Origin: Candidatus Acidiferrales bacterium
GTDB lineage: Bacteria; Acidobacteriota; Terriglobia; Acidiferrales; UBA7541
DNA: 64,000 bases
NCBI GenBank assembly: GCA_035934015.1
Contig: DASYYH010000006.1
Coordinates: 186,001-250,000, forward strand
Reading direction: 5' to 3'
Shown here one piece after another: positions 38,139 to 48,240 of this stretch (within the stretch, counting starts at the first letter, position 1; the number at the start of each line of letters is the position of its first letter). The translations under genes were made by a program, and so were the position numbers. The notes beneath the pieces were generated by a model. That model searched no databases and was not told where the DNA came from. It saw only the letters and a list, made by a program, of their open reading frames with translations.

Positions 38139-38172
38139 CTACATACTTATCATGTAGTAATGTGGTTGTCAA
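38139..38172 (-). promoter_or_regulatory. promoter with inverted-repeat operator for the nadCA leader
   Basis: On the minus strand a perfect TTGACA (38172-38167) is followed after 17 bp by TAAGTA (38149-38144), a weak -10. The half-sites CTACAT and ATGTAG, 7 bp apart (plus 38139-38144 and 38152-38157), straddle that -10. The TACA/TGTA character recalls BlaI/MecI-type operators. No such regulator gene is in the window. Confidence 0.5.
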
Positions 38173-38496
38173 GGAAAGAATCAAAGAAAAGCAGAAGAGA
38201 CGCAGAAGCGCCGGACGGGATAATCCAGAAATGGAGGTGGATCATTGGCCGCGTGGCGGCTGGCACATTCAAAATTTTGACACGCCGGCGAGAGGGGCGC
38301 GCAGAGATGCGAAGACAGGGCCTTCGCGCTCTAAACGCGCGCCAGAGGAAGAGAATTCACGTTACGGCACTGAGGCGTAAGAGCTTCCGTTCGATGGCTT
38401 CGACGTAAGCTTTCGCAAACAGGCCGCGTGCGCGAATAAGAGCGCTATAATCGCGCCGGCCGGTCGACTCTGACGCTGTATGGACCATAGCGAGGC
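38173..38496. other. non-coding stretch between the nadCA promoter and the VOC gene
   Basis: About 320 bp holding short open frames with no ribosome-binding site or recognisable protein. TATAAT at 38446-38451, 45 bp before the VOC gene, is a plausible -10 for it, though without a visible -35. Nothing else can be supported. Confidence 0.5.
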
Positions 38497-38865
38497 ATGA
38501 TGAAGTATCACCACCTGGGAATCCCGACTGAGGTCGCACAGACAGGTGAGATTTACCTGTCCCGCTACAAGCTGTACTGCACAGACCACCAACGCAATCC
38601 GTTCGGTATCCAATGGATGCGATACGAGAGCGATTGCCCATTGCCGGAGCTGGTAAAGACCAAAGCGCATGTTGCCTTCGAGGTCGATGACCTCACCGAG
38701 GCGCTGAAGGGCCACGAAATCCTGATCGAACCCAACAGCCCCTCCGAAGGGATTCTGGTGGCTTTCGTGGTGTGCGATGGTGCACCCATCGAGTTCATCC
38801 AGTATCTGGACCGAGGCGTCAGGACTGATCGGAGCGGCGGAACAACTCCCGTACCACAAGAATAG
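38497..38865 (+). CDS. VOC superfamily (glyoxalase/bleomycin-resistance fold) protein
   Basis: A 122-residue single-module VOC protein. It opens with the typical MKYHHLGIPT strand carrying the metal-binding-like His, has HVAFEVDDLTEAL in the middle, and ends with GAPIEFIQYLD where the family has a metal-binding Glu (E near 113). The start is ATG 38497 or 38500. The enzyme activity and substrate are unknown. Confidence 0.75.
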   Translation: MMKYHHLGIPTEVAQTGEIYLSRYKLYCTDHQRNPFGIQWMRYESDCPLPELVKTKAHVAFEVDDLTEALKGHEILIEPNSPSEGILVAFVVCDGAPIEFIQYLDRGVRTDRSGGTTPVPQE

Positions 38866-38971
38866 CCGCCATTCATCGGATTAGGACGCTAACCCCGACG
38901 GCGACAGTAGCGGAAAACCCGCGAGGAAGTGTTAGAATCCGAGTCAGATGCAGGCCCCGGAGTCAGGCTTC

Positions 38972-40465
38972 ATGAAGCAATTTCTCCACGCAGGACAGTG
39001 GCAAAGGAAGGCTTCGGGAATAGCTGCGTCAGCGTTTGCTGCTGCATTTTTATTTGCCTGCGCGAGCGCGGCATTCGGGCAAGGGCCGCCACCGCCACAG
39101 AGCGCCAAGCCAGCGACTCCGGATGTGATCCTTGAGAAGCGGGCGCCGATACCAGTGGTTGACCCTCTGATTTCTTTGGAAGCCAAGCAATCCATGCCTC
39201 CTCTCGAGGTGGACTTGGTTGTTCCCGAGGGGATACCGCTGCGCGTGATGCTGAAGAAGACAATCCCCGTCAAGGAGCCCGGACAGGCGGTGATTGCGTA
39301 CGTCACAGAGGCGGTATATGCGTTTGACCGCATCGTGATTCCGAAGGGAAGCGAAGTGGATGGCCACATCACGCAGCTCGTCTCTCCATCGGGGTTCAAG
39401 AGAACGGGCAATTATTTGAATGCGGATTTTTCTTCGCACCGGCGCGTGGAAGTCACATTCGATACGCTCGTGCTTGCAGACGGGACGCGGATGAGCTTGC
39501 TGACTCGAGTGGTGCCCGACGCGGGACCCGTGGTGAAGCTGGAAGCAAACCCACAAAAAAGCAGCGAAGTGAAACGCGCCCGGGGAATGATCAGCAGACA
39601 GGTGCATGGGACGCTTGCAGCCCTGAAGCCCTCGACATTGTGGCGGCACGCAAAGTCTTTCCTGTGGGGTGAATTGCCCTACCACAAACAGAAGCTTGTC
39701 GAGGGGACGGTCTTCGACGCGGAACTGGTGCGGCCGCTGGATTTTGGCCTTGCGCTGATTCCTCCGGAAGAAATGGGCGCAATGGGGCAGATACCGGCGG
39801 AAAGCAGCGAGGCATATGCACGGCTGGACAAGACGCTGAGCTCGGCGACAGCGCAGGTAGGATGGTCGGTCGAGGCGATTCTGACGCGCCCTGTTTTTTC
39901 GAAAAATGAGAAGCTCTTGCTGCCGGCGGGAAGCCAATTGCAGGGCAGCGTCGTGAAAGTAAGGCCAGCGCGGTGGTTCCACAGGAATGGGCAGCTCCAT
40001 TTCAATCTGATCCGTGTCGTGTTGCCGTCGGGCACGCCCCAGCCTGTCGAAATGGCACTGGAAGGAATCGAAGTCGCCAAGTCATCGAATATCCAGATGG
40101 ATTCAGAAGGCAGCACGAGAGTCGCGAGCAACAGCAAGTCGCGCGTGCTCAACACGGCACTTTCCATCGCCATCGCGAATTCCACGCTTGATGCCGATAG
40201 CGGCCACGCCGGTGCGACGGCGACCAGCGAAAACCGGCCGCTTGGAGGCGTCTTGGGCTTCAAGCTGGTAGGACTGGCTGTGAGCCTCGCGGCGCGGTAT
40301 CCGCCGCTTTCGCAGGCGATGGGCTTCGCGGGCGCGGGACGCTCGGTTTATTCGAACTTTTTCAGCCGCGGAAAAGATTTAGTACTGCCCAAGGATACGC
40401 CGATTGAAGTGAGTTTCGGCGAGCATCGCAAACCCATGACTGCGGCAGACCCGAAACGCAAGTGA
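38972..40465 (+). CDS. secreted protein with VirB10/TrbI-like modules
   Basis: A 497-residue protein with a signal peptide ending near AFGQ, then a Pro-rich stretch. Two similar beta-modules are visible. One is around VIPKGSEVDGHITQL with a later LADGTRMSL, and the other around LLPAGSQLQGSVVKV with RVVLPSGTPQPVEM. The pattern 'iPaGS.l.G.v ... r.g.l.f....lpsG' and the preceding GTVFDAELVRPLDFG resemble the VirB10/TrbI barrel. No conjugation or type IV secretion genes are nearby, so a transport role is not implied. ATG 38948 is an alternative start. Confidence 0.55.
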   Translation: MKQFLHAGQWQRKASGIAASAFAAAFLFACASAAFGQGPPPPQSAKPATPDVILEKRAPIPVVDPLISLEAKQSMPPLEVDLVVPEGIPLRVMLKKTIPVKEPGQAVIAYVTEAVYAFDRIVIPKGSEVDGHITQLVSPSGFKRTGNYLNADFSSHRRVEVTFDTLVLADGTRMSLLTRVVPDAGPVVKLEANPQKSSEVKRARGMISRQVHGTLAALKPSTLWRHAKSFLWGELPYHKQKLVEGTVFDAELVRPLDFGLALIPPEEMGAMGQIPAESSEAYARLDKTLSSATAQVGWSVEAILTRPVFSKNEKLLLPAGSQLQGSVVKVRPARWFHRNGQLHFNLIRVVLPSGTPQPVEMALEGIEVAKSSNIQMDSEGSTRVASNSKSRVLNTALSIAIANSTLDADSGHAGATATSENRPLGGVLGFKLVGLAVSLAARYPPLSQAMGFAGAGRSVYSNFFSRGKDLVLPKDTPIEVSFGEHRKPMTAADPKRK

Positions 40466-40667
40466 CCCCCGCATCCTGCCTCGCGGCTTGAGTTCCGGAT
40501 CTGTTTTCGTCAATGGCGACAGATTCGACCGCGCGAGGCGAAGTTTTCATGCGGCGGCGAATCCAATCGGAAGGTAACGTACGGCTGGAACGGGAACATG
40601 CCTTTAGGCATCTTAGCTACGGCGAATGAGTTCCCATTCATCCTGAACAGAATTGAGGGAGCGATTT

Positions 40668-42404
40668 TTGCGAAGAATCATCGGATCGGCGATGGCCGCG
40701 GGGATGGGAGCTTTGCTGGCGATGTTCGCTGGATGCGGAAATCCGCGATCCATTGCCGACGATGCGAAGACCATGAATTTCCATCCGGTGAATTCCGGCG
40801 GCGAACCGCCTGTATTCGCGGCAGAAGCGCCACGGCGCGACGTCAACGTGCTTACCTATCACGACGACGAAGCGCGCACAGGCGAAGACTTGAATGAGAC
40901 TGTACTGACGCTGCGAACGGTGAATGCGAAGGATTTTGGGAAGATCGGGTTTTTGCCTACGCAGGGCCTTGTAGATGCGGAGCCGCTCTACGTGGCGAAT
41001 TTGATGATCAAGGGAGCGAAGCACAACGTCGTCTTTGTTGCCACGGAGCACGATATGGTTTACGCGTTCGATGCCGGCACGGACGCGACGCTCTGGCAGG
41101 TTTCGCTTCTCGGGCCGGACGAAAGGCCGAGCGACGACCGCGGCTGCGGACAGGTGAAGCCAGAAATCGGAATCACGTCGACGCCGGTGATCGACCTGAA
41201 GCGAGGCGCGCACGGAACGATGTACGCCGTGGCCATGTCGAAAGACAGTTCAGGGCGATATTTTCAACGGCTGCACGCGCTGGACATCACGACGGGCGCG
41301 GAATTAGAAGGCAGTCCGGAAGAGATTCGCGCCACTTTTCGTGGCACGGCAGTCCCGAACTCGAATGGGCACGTGGATTTCGATCCGAAGCAATATAAGG
41401 AGCGCACGAGCCTGCTGCTGTTCAATGGCGTCGTGTATACAAGCTGGGCGTCGCATTGCGATTTCGATCCATACACCGGATGGGTGATGGCCAACGACGC
41501 GGCGACGCTGAAACAAATCAGCGTGCTCAACGTCACGCCGAATGGAAGCGAAGGCGCGTTCTGGATGGCTGGCGCCGGGCCGGCAGCGGACCCGCAGGGG
41601 AGAATTTTCTTGCTCGCGGGCAATGGGACGTTTGACACGACACTGAACGCACAGGGGTTTCCCGAGAAAGGGGACTATGGGAATGCATTTCTTGAACTTT
41701 CGGCGACGGATGGAAGACTTGGCGTCGCGGATTATTTCGATATGCACGATACAGGCGCGGAATCTGACCGGGATCTCGACCTGGGCTCTGGCGGAGCGGT
41801 CGTGCTGCCGGACCAGCGGGACGATTCAGGAAAAATCTGGCATTTGGCCATGGGCGCAGGAAAAGACAACGTCATTTATTTGGTGAATCGCGAATCGATG
41901 GGGAAGTTCAATCCGCAAAACGACAACGCGATTTACCAGGAAATTCCGAGTACGGGCGAAGAGAATTCGCAGGGATTGGGCGGCAGCGGCGGAGTTTATT
42001 CCATGCCTGCGTATTTCAACGGAACGATTTATTACGGCTCCGTGGACGATTCGATTCGTGCATTCAAGATTGAAAATGCGCACATCGTGAGCCCGGCACA
42101 ATCGAAGACAGCGATCACGTTCGGGTACCCCGGCGCCACACCGAGCATTTCGGCGAATGGAGACAAGGATGGAATCGTCTGGGCTGTCGAGAATAATACG
42201 CCCGCCGTGCTCCATGCTTATGACGCAAGCGATCTGGCGCACGAACTCTACAACAGCAATCGGGAACGGGCGCGGGACCAGATCACGGGGAACAAATTCA
42301 TCACGCCGATGATCGCCAATGGGAAGGTTTTCGTGGGGACGCCGAGCGGCGTGGCAGTGTTTGGCCTGCTTGCGAGGCAGCCAGCCGGGAATCCTCGCCC
42401 GTAA
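40668..42404 (+). CDS. PQQ-like beta-propeller lipoprotein
   Basis: A 578-residue predicted lipoprotein (FAGC). The body consists of beta-propeller blades of the pyrrolo-quinoline-quinone repeat type, for example VVFVATEHDMVYAFDAGTDATLWQVSL, TMYAVAMSK..LHALDITTG and GTIYYGSVDDSIRAFKI. Such propellers often act as binding scaffolds, and the sequence shows no quinoprotein dehydrogenase signature strong enough to claim an enzyme. TTG 40668 is chosen since GAGGGAG lies 6 bp upstream; TTG 40653 is the longest frame. Confidence 0.75.
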   Translation: MRRIIGSAMAAGMGALLAMFAGCGNPRSIADDAKTMNFHPVNSGGEPPVFAAEAPRRDVNVLTYHDDEARTGEDLNETVLTLRTVNAKDFGKIGFLPTQGLVDAEPLYVANLMIKGAKHNVVFVATEHDMVYAFDAGTDATLWQVSLLGPDERPSDDRGCGQVKPEIGITSTPVIDLKRGAHGTMYAVAMSKDSSGRYFQRLHALDITTGAELEGSPEEIRATFRGTAVPNSNGHVDFDPKQYKERTSLLLFNGVVYTSWASHCDFDPYTGWVMANDAATLKQISVLNVTPNGSEGAFWMAGAGPAADPQGRIFLLAGNGTFDTTLNAQGFPEKGDYGNAFLELSATDGRLGVADYFDMHDTGAESDRDLDLGSGGAVVLPDQRDDSGKIWHLAMGAGKDNVIYLVNRESMGKFNPQNDNAIYQEIPSTGEENSQGLGGSGGVYSMPAYFNGTIYYGSVDDSIRAFKIENAHIVSPAQSKTAITFGYPGATPSISANGDKDGIVWAVENNTPAVLHAYDASDLAHELYNSNRERARDQITGNKFITPMIANGKVFVGTPSGVAVFGLLARQPAGNPRP

Positions 42405-42457
42405 AACAAGAACATTCAGATTACGCCAACGCTTCGCGGAACCTCTGTCCGCAAACG

Positions 42458-43909
42458 CTAAGCCGAAACTGGCGGATGGCGCTGCACCCACGGGCGCGCC
42501 TGCTCGAGCTGCGCGGCAAGACGGAATAACGAGGCTTCATCGCCGAAACGGGCGGCGAAATGAACGCCGACCGGCAAACCTTCGGCGTTCCAGAATAGCG
42601 GCACGGACATTGCCGGCTGGCCTGTTGCGTTAGCGAATGGCGTGAAGGCCACGAAGTCGGTGGCGCGCGACAATGCCAGGAGCGGGACTTCCGGCGGCGC
42701 ATCAAAATGGCCGAGCGGTAATGGCGGTTGGGAGACCGTCGGCGTCAGCCACATATCGTAGGTCTCGAAAAATTGCGCGATGCGGCGGCACATGCCTTGC
42801 AGTGACGTCCAAGCGAGCATGTAGTCGGCGGCGGAAATCTTGCGGCCCATTTCCACGAGCGCCCAGGTGAGCGGCTCGAAATCCTCCGGTCGGGCTTTGC
42901 GGCGCATCAGGTGTTCGGCGATGACGATGTTCCAGGCGACGCTGGCGGCCCAGATGCTGACAAAAGTGTCGCGGAAGACGGGGCCGTCGATTGCGGGAGA
43001 AGCTTCCTCGATGGTGTGGCTTAGCTCCGCGCACAGTTTTGCAGCGTCTTCGACGGCCTGCACACAATCGCCGTGAACAGGAGCGCCGGCGGGAGCTTTG
43101 GCAGAAAAACCGATGCGCAAACGGCCCGGCGAGGCGCCGACTTCTGCGAGAAATGGACGCGCGATAGCAGGCGCAGCATAAGGATCGCCTAGCTCAGGGC
43201 CTGCTACGGCATCGAGGAGAGCTGCGGAGTCGCGCACGGAGCGCGTTACGGCGTGCTCAGCGACAAGCCCACCGAGGAGGTCGCCGAAATCGGGACCCAG
43301 CGGAACGCGGGCACGCGTGGGCTTGAGTCCGAAAAGCCCGCAGCACGAAGCGGGAATGCGGATCGAGCCGCCGCCATCGTTGGCGTGCGCTGCAGGAACG
43401 AAGCCTGCGGCAACGGCCGACGATGAGCCTCCGCTTGAGCCGCCGGTCGAACGGTTCGAGTTCCAGGGATTGCGGGACGCGCCAAACAGACGCGGCTCTG
43501 CGGTTGGCAGAATGCCGAGTTCGGACGTGTTGGTCTTGCCCACGATGATGAGGCCGGCGCGTTTCCACCGACGCACGAGTTCGCTGTCCCGAGCGGCGAC
43601 TAAATCGCGTGTGAACGCGCAGCCGGACGCCTGCCGCACGCCAGCATAGGAAGCCACTAAATCCTTGATGAGGAAGGGAACGCCGCGAAAAGGGCCGTCC
43701 GGGAGAGCTTCGGATTGTGCCGCCGCGCGCGCCTGGTCGTAAAGCGGGAGGATGACTGCGTTCAACTGCGGATTCAGGCGCTCGATGCAGGCGATTGTGG
43801 CATCCACGAGCTCGAATGGCTGCACTTCCTTGCGGCGTACAAGCTCGGCTTGCGCAGTCGCGTCGAGCCACGCGAGTTCTTTGATTTGGGCCTTGCTCAT
43901 AGTTGCCAT
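42458..43909 (-). CDS. Amidase (amidase-signature family)
   Basis: A 483-residue amidohydrolase of the AS family, with a Lys-cisSer-Ser triad: K82 in FLIKDL, the cis-Ser in the GGSSGGSS stretch 156-163 and nucleophile S182 in [10 protein letters not shown]. The sequence from residue 120 to 200 matches the signature very well. ATG 43909 or 43900 could start it. The gene follows the TIGR00027 methyltransferase by 18 bp on the same strand, so they may be co-transcribed. The amide substrate is unknown. GatA is unlikely since no gatB/C lie nearby. Confidence 0.88.
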   Translation of the reverse strand: MATMSKAQIKELAWLDATAQAELVRRKEVQPFELVDATIACIERLNPQLNAVILPLYDQARAAAQSEALPDGPFRGVPFLIKDLVASYAGVRQASGCAFTRDLVAARDSELVRRWKRAGLIIVGKTNTSELGILPTAEPRLFGASRNPWNSNRSTGGSSGGSSSAVAAGFVPAAHANDGGGSIRIPASCCGLFGLKPTRARVPLGPDFGDLLGGLVAEHAVTRSVRDSAALLDAVAGPELGDPYAAPAIARPFLAEVGASPGRLRIGFSAKAPAGAPVHGDCVQAVEDAAKLCAELSHTIEEASPAIDGPVFRDTFVSIWAASVAWNIVIAEHLMRRKARPEDFEPLTWALVEMGRKISAADYMLAWTSLQGMCRRIAQFFETYDMWLTPTVSQPPLPLGHFDAPPEVPLLALSRATDFVAFTPFANATGQPAMSVPLFWNAEGLPVGVHFAARFGDEASLFRLAAQLEQARPWVQRHPPVSA

Positions 43910-43927
43910 TGTGGCGTTTCTGCTGGC

Positions 43928-44803
43928 TCAAGCACGCCGGAAAAGCACTGTACCGGTCCGCCAAAGCTTCATCATCTTTGCCGTGCGGCGAGGCATGAGC
44001 TTGGCCCAGAGGCGAATCATCCAGTCGCGGGGCATCGGGCGATTCAGCTCGCGCGAAGCCTGAAAAAAACCGCGAAATTCGGCCGGTTCCCATCCGTGCG
44101 GACGGAAGAACTCTTCGCCCGCCTCGGGGGCAAATTTCATGGGCGCGTTGGCCGCGCGGAGCTGCTTGCCCCAGTAACGGTTCATTACCTGGCGGACTTT
44201 GGGCGAGGCGAGATCCGTGAGCCAAAACTGGAAATGGCCGCAGGCATGCAGATCGCGGGTGAGGCCGGCGACCTGCTCGTCGTCGAGGTACGAGAGCAAT
44301 CCTTCGGTGATGACGAAAGCGCAGCGGCAATTTCCGTCCAAGCGGGCGAAAAGCTCGCGCCTCTTTGCTTCATCAGATAAATCGAGAGAAACGCGCTCCA
44401 GACGACATCGCGGCGTCTCCTGCGCCAGCATTTCGGATTTGTAACCGATCATTTCGGGAAGGTCCACTTCGACCCACTGGAGAGCAGCGGGAAGCGGGAG
44501 GCGGTATGGCCGCGTATCGAGTCCAGCGGCAAGGTTGAGGACCAGATCGACGCCTTCGGAGGAGAGAGTGCGCTGGAGCATTTCATCAATGAGAGCTGTG
44601 CGCACAATCATCGACCACGACATGCGCAGGCCGCCGCGGAGAGAGCGGACAATCTGCTCGCCGCGCTCGCCGGCGAGCTTGCGCGCATAGGGGTCGCGGA
44701 AGAGAGCGTCCGGGCGGTCCGTTTCCAGGGCGCGGTAATAGGCGACCCAGCGAGCCGTGTCCGAGATATCGCGTATCACTGGCCCCTTTGCCGATTCGCT
44801 CAC
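43928..44803 (-). CDS. SAM-dependent methyltransferase, TIGR00027/LCMT-like family
   Basis: A 291-residue member of the leucine-carboxyl-methyltransferase-like family of putative SAM methyltransferases. The N-terminus DTARWVAYYRALETDRPDALFRDPYA is diagnostic. The SAM site appears as VLNLAAGLDTRPYRL and the DLPEMIGYK acidic region. It probably modifies a small molecule; the substrate is not known. An acceptor SEGVDLV precedes the SAM loop. Confidence 0.87.
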   Translation of the reverse strand: MSESAKGPVIRDISDTARWVAYYRALETDRPDALFRDPYARKLAGERGEQIVRSLRGGLRMSWSMIVRTALIDEMLQRTLSSEGVDLVLNLAAGLDTRPYRLPLPAALQWVEVDLPEMIGYKSEMLAQETPRCRLERVSLDLSDEAKRRELFARLDGNCRCAFVITEGLLSYLDDEQVAGLTRDLHACGHFQFWLTDLASPKVRQVMNRYWGKQLRAANAPMKFAPEAGEEFFRPHGWEPAEFRGFFQASRELNRPMPRDWMIRLWAKLMPRRTAKMMKLWRTGTVLFRRA

Positions 44804-45057
44804 CCCGATGCCTCCCAGGGAATGCTCCTCGCTATTTTAGTCGGTTGGCACGCGGAATGATACGACGGCGGGCAAGTTTGAGGTAGGGTTCGAGGCCGGT
44901 CCGGGCAGGATGCAGCGGGCCAGTTTGCATTTCGACTCTTTGTGCTACGGTCCAGAAAATTCGAACTAACCCACGATTCGGCAAAATATTTGTTGGGCAG
45001 AAGCGCCCGGAATGATTTATCCTCGGATGTTTTTCGCCCACTGTGAGGAGCGCAAAC

Positions 45058-48000
45058 ATGATAGGAATTCGCCGTACCGTTTTCATCGCTCTATTTTTTG
45101 GGATACTCGGTTCGCTGGCACCCGCAGCCAGCGCGCAACAATACCCGATGAATCTTTACCAGGACATGCGCTGGCGGATGATTGGTCCGTTCCGCGGCGG
45201 GCGAACGAAGGCTATTTCCGGCGTGGCGAGCGAGCCAAACGTCTTCTATATCGCGCAGGTGAATGGCGGCGTTTGGAAGACGACGGACTACGGCGAGACG
45301 TGGAAGCCAATTTTCGACGCGGAGCCGACGCAATCGATCGGCGCGCTGGAAGTGGCGCCCTCAGACCCGAACGTGATTTACGCCGGCAGCGGCGAAGGCT
45401 TGCAGCGCCCTGACCTTTCGGTAGGGAACGGCGTCTACAAGTCCACGGATGCGGGAAAGACGTGGACACACATGGGCCTCGATGACGCGCAGCAAATCGC
45501 GGAGCTGGCAATCGACCCGCGCGATCCCAATAAAGTGCTGGTTGCTGTCGTTGGCCATCCCTACGGCCCGAGCGAGCAGCGCGGCATTTTCCGCACGACG
45601 GATGGCGGACAAACCTGGCAGAAAGTGCTCTCCAAAGACGACGGTTATACCGGCGGCGGAAGCGTTGAGATTGATCCTTCCAATCCGGATGTCGCCTACG
45701 CTTCGCTGTGGGACAGCGTTTCTGGCCCGTGGGAAGACGGCAATGAATACAACGGCCCCAATAGCGGGCTATACAAATCGACCGACGGCGGCGCGACCTG
45801 GACGCAGTTAAGCAATGGACTCCCCGACGGGATTATCCAGATTCATACGGCGATTGCGCCAAGCAATACTAGCCGCATTTTCGCCGCTATCGCCGTGGGC
45901 CGCGGCATCGATATCTATCGCTCCGATGATGCCGGAGCGAGCTGGACAAAAATCACCGACGATCGACGCCCAGAGGGCCGCATCGGCGGCGGCGATTTGG
46001 CGGTTCTGCGCGTCGACCCGAAGAATCCGGATGTCGTCTACTCAACGAGCACCGTAACGTGGAAGTCGACCGACGGCGGCAAGACATGGAACGCGTTGAA
46101 GGGCGCGCCGGGCGGGGACGATTACCAGAACATGTGGATCAACCCGAACAATCCAAACATTATTTTGCTGACGAGCGACCAGGGCGCGGTGGTGAGCGTG
46201 AATGGCGGAAAAACGTGGAGCAATTCGTGGTATGCGGAGCCGACCGCGCAGTTCTATCACGTGATTACGGACAATCAGCATCCCTATCGCGTCTATGGAG
46301 GCCAGCAAGAGAGCGGTTCAGTGGGCATTGCCAGCCGCGGCAACGACGGAGAAATCACATTTCGTGACTGGCACCCCGTCGGCGTGATCGAGTATGGCTA
46401 CGTTGCGCCCGACCCGCTGAACCCGGACATCGTTTATGGCGCGGGACGAACGGAAGTTTCGAAATACAATTGGGTGACCGGACAAGTGCAGAAAGTGACG
46501 CCGGTGGGCGCGGGTGCGGGCAAGTATCGCGCGGACCGCACCGAGCCGATCATATTCTCTCCGATCGATCCGCACGTACTGTACTACGCGACGAATTATC
46601 TTTTCAAAACGACCAATGGCGGCGATTCGTGGACGACGATCAGTCCGGATCTGTCACGCAAGGCTCCCGGGATACCGGAGAGCCTCGGCGGCATGGACAA
46701 AAACGATCCGAGTGCAGATCAGCCGCGCGGAGCGATTTATGCGCTCGGACCGTCGCCAGTCGATATCAAAACCATTTGGGCTGGCACGGATGACGGATAT
46801 ATCTGGGTGACGCGAGACGGCGGGAAGAAATGGAACAATGTGACGCCACCGAAAATGACCGCGTGGAGCAAGGTGACGCAAATCGTTGGCTCGCATTACG
46901 ACGTCAATGGGGCGTTCGCTTCGGTCAGCCGCTTCCGCATCAACGACATGAAGCCTTACATTTACCGCACGGACGACGGCGGCAAGCACTGGCAGCTGAT
47001 CGTCGACGGGCTGCCGGACAATGAGCCGGTGAATACCGTGCGCGAAGACCCCGTGCGGAAGAATTTGCTTTTCGCAGGCACGGAAAATGCGGTTTGGGTG
47101 TCGTTCGATGCCGGCGATCACTGGCAATCCTTGCAGTTGAATCTGCCGCATTCGTCGATGCGCGACCTTTGGATTCACGATAGCGATTTGATCGTGGCCA
47201 CGCACGGACGCTCCTTCTGGATTCTTGACGACATCACGCCGCTGCGGCAATTGAGCGACGGCATGGCGAAATCCAATGCCTATCTTTTCGCGCCGGCGCC
47301 GGCGTATCGTTATCGGCGGGATACGAACACGGACACGCCCTTGCCGCCGGAAGTCCCCGCCGGACAGAATCCTCCCGACGGAGCGATCATTGACTATTAC
47401 CTCGGCAGCGCCGCGACGGATAAAGTCGCCATTGGAATTTACGACCACGCGAACAAACTCGTGCGCTTCTATTCGAGCGCCGAAAAGATGCCGTTCACCG
47501 AAGACGAGCTGAAGAAAACGCTCGGCGTGCCGACTTACTGGGTCCGCTGGCCGCGAATTCTTTCGAGCGCCGCAGGCATGCACAGGTGGGTGTGGGATTT
47601 GCATTACACGCCGCCGAAATCGCTCGCGCACAACTATCCGATTTCCGCGGTGCCGCATGACACGCCGAGCTATCCGCTCGGGCCTCGCGTGGCGCCGGGG
47701 ACGTACACCATGATGCTTACGGTGGGCACGCAAACCTACACGCAAACGATCGAAGTGCGGGAAGATCCGCGCGTGCACGCGACGCAAGAGGCGCTCGAGG
47801 CGCAATCGCAGATGGAGCAACGGCTCGCGGCGAACATGGATAAGGCGTACGACGCGATGCAAGAGATCCAGAAGTTCCGCGAAGGATTGAAGCAGCAATC
47901 CGGCAATCAGATTGCTGCACTCGACAAGCAAGCAGCAGAGCTCGCCGGCGCGGGAGGCGGGAGAGGCGGTTTCTTCGGCGCGCGCGGAGGAAGCGATAGC

Positions 48001-48162
48001 TTCGCGCGGCTCAGTGCGGAATTCGGGCAGCTCTATACGCAGATTGATGGCGCCGATGCCGCGCCGACAACGACGCAAGAAGCCGCGGCAAGCGCATTAG
48101 AGCCCCGGCTCACAGCGCTGCTGACGAAGTGGAAAGAGCTCCAGACCTCGGCGAAAAAATAG
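45058..48162 (+). CDS. large secreted sortilin/VPS10-like BNR-repeat beta-propeller protein (copy 1)
   Basis: A 1034-residue exported protein. After a signal peptide (to about residue 28, ASAQQ), the N-terminal two thirds hold many Asp-box (SxDxGxxW) repeats such as STDAGKTW, TTDGGQTW, STDGGATW, SDDAGASW and STDGGKTW, which mark a VPS10/sialidase-type propeller. The last 350 residues are a different domain with a coiled segment (MQEIQKFREGLKQQS). GAGGAG is 7 bp before ATG 45058. Such proteins are frequent in acidobacteria; their ligand is unknown, and no glycosidase activity can be claimed. Its paralogue is encoded opposite at 51715-54900. Confidence 0.82.
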   Translation: MIGIRRTVFIALFFGILGSLAPAASAQQYPMNLYQDMRWRMIGPFRGGRTKAISGVASEPNVFYIAQVNGGVWKTTDYGETWKPIFDAEPTQSIGALEVAPSDPNVIYAGSGEGLQRPDLSVGNGVYKSTDAGKTWTHMGLDDAQQIAELAIDPRDPNKVLVAVVGHPYGPSEQRGIFRTTDGGQTWQKVLSKDDGYTGGGSVEIDPSNPDVAYASLWDSVSGPWEDGNEYNGPNSGLYKSTDGGATWTQLSNGLPDGIIQIHTAIAPSNTSRIFAAIAVGRGIDIYRSDDAGASWTKITDDRRPEGRIGGGDLAVLRVDPKNPDVVYSTSTVTWKSTDGGKTWNALKGAPGGDDYQNMWINPNNPNIILLTSDQGAVVSVNGGKTWSNSWYAEPTAQFYHVITDNQHPYRVYGGQQESGSVGIASRGNDGEITFRDWHPVGVIEYGYVAPDPLNPDIVYGAGRTEVSKYNWVTGQVQKVTPVGAGAGKYRADRTEPIIFSPIDPHVLYYATNYLFKTTNGGDSWTTISPDLSRKAPGIPESLGGMDKNDPSADQPRGAIYALGPSPVDIKTIWAGTDDGYIWVTRDGGKKWNNVTPPKMTAWSKVTQIVGSHYDVNGAFASVSRFRINDMKPYIYRTDDGGKHWQLIVDGLPDNEPVNTVREDPVRKNLLFAGTENAVWVSFDAGDHWQSLQLNLPHSSMRDLWIHDSDLIVATHGRSFWILDDITPLRQLSDGMAKSNAYLFAPAPAYRYRRDTNTDTPLPPEVPAGQNPPDGAIIDYYLGSAATDKVAIGIYDHANKLVRFYSSAEKMPFTEDELKKTLGVPTYWVRWPRILSSAAGMHRWVWDLHYTPPKSLAHNYPISAVPHDTPSYPLGPRVAPGTYTMMLTVGTQTYTQTIEVREDPRVHATQEALEAQSQMEQRLAANMDKAYDAMQEIQKFREGLKQQSGNQIAALDKQAAELAGAGGGRGGFFGARGGSDSFARLSAEFGQLYTQIDGADAAPTTTQEAAASALEPRLTALLTKWKELQTSAKK

Positions 48163-48240
48163 CGCGGATGGATTCGGGCCGCGTGCCGTTTTTGGCGTGC
48201 GGCCTGCATCCGCAATACTGTTCGCCGGCTGCGCAATCGC

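Noticed and set aside
38056-38172. Direct call of a NAD+-I (nadA motif) riboswitch
   Set aside because: The genomic position and phylum fit, but I could not match the sequence to the motif without a covariance search. It is left as a test, not a feature.
46654-48078. 474-codon open frame on the minus strand
   Set aside because: Antisense shadow of the first VPS10 gene, Arg-rich and without homology.
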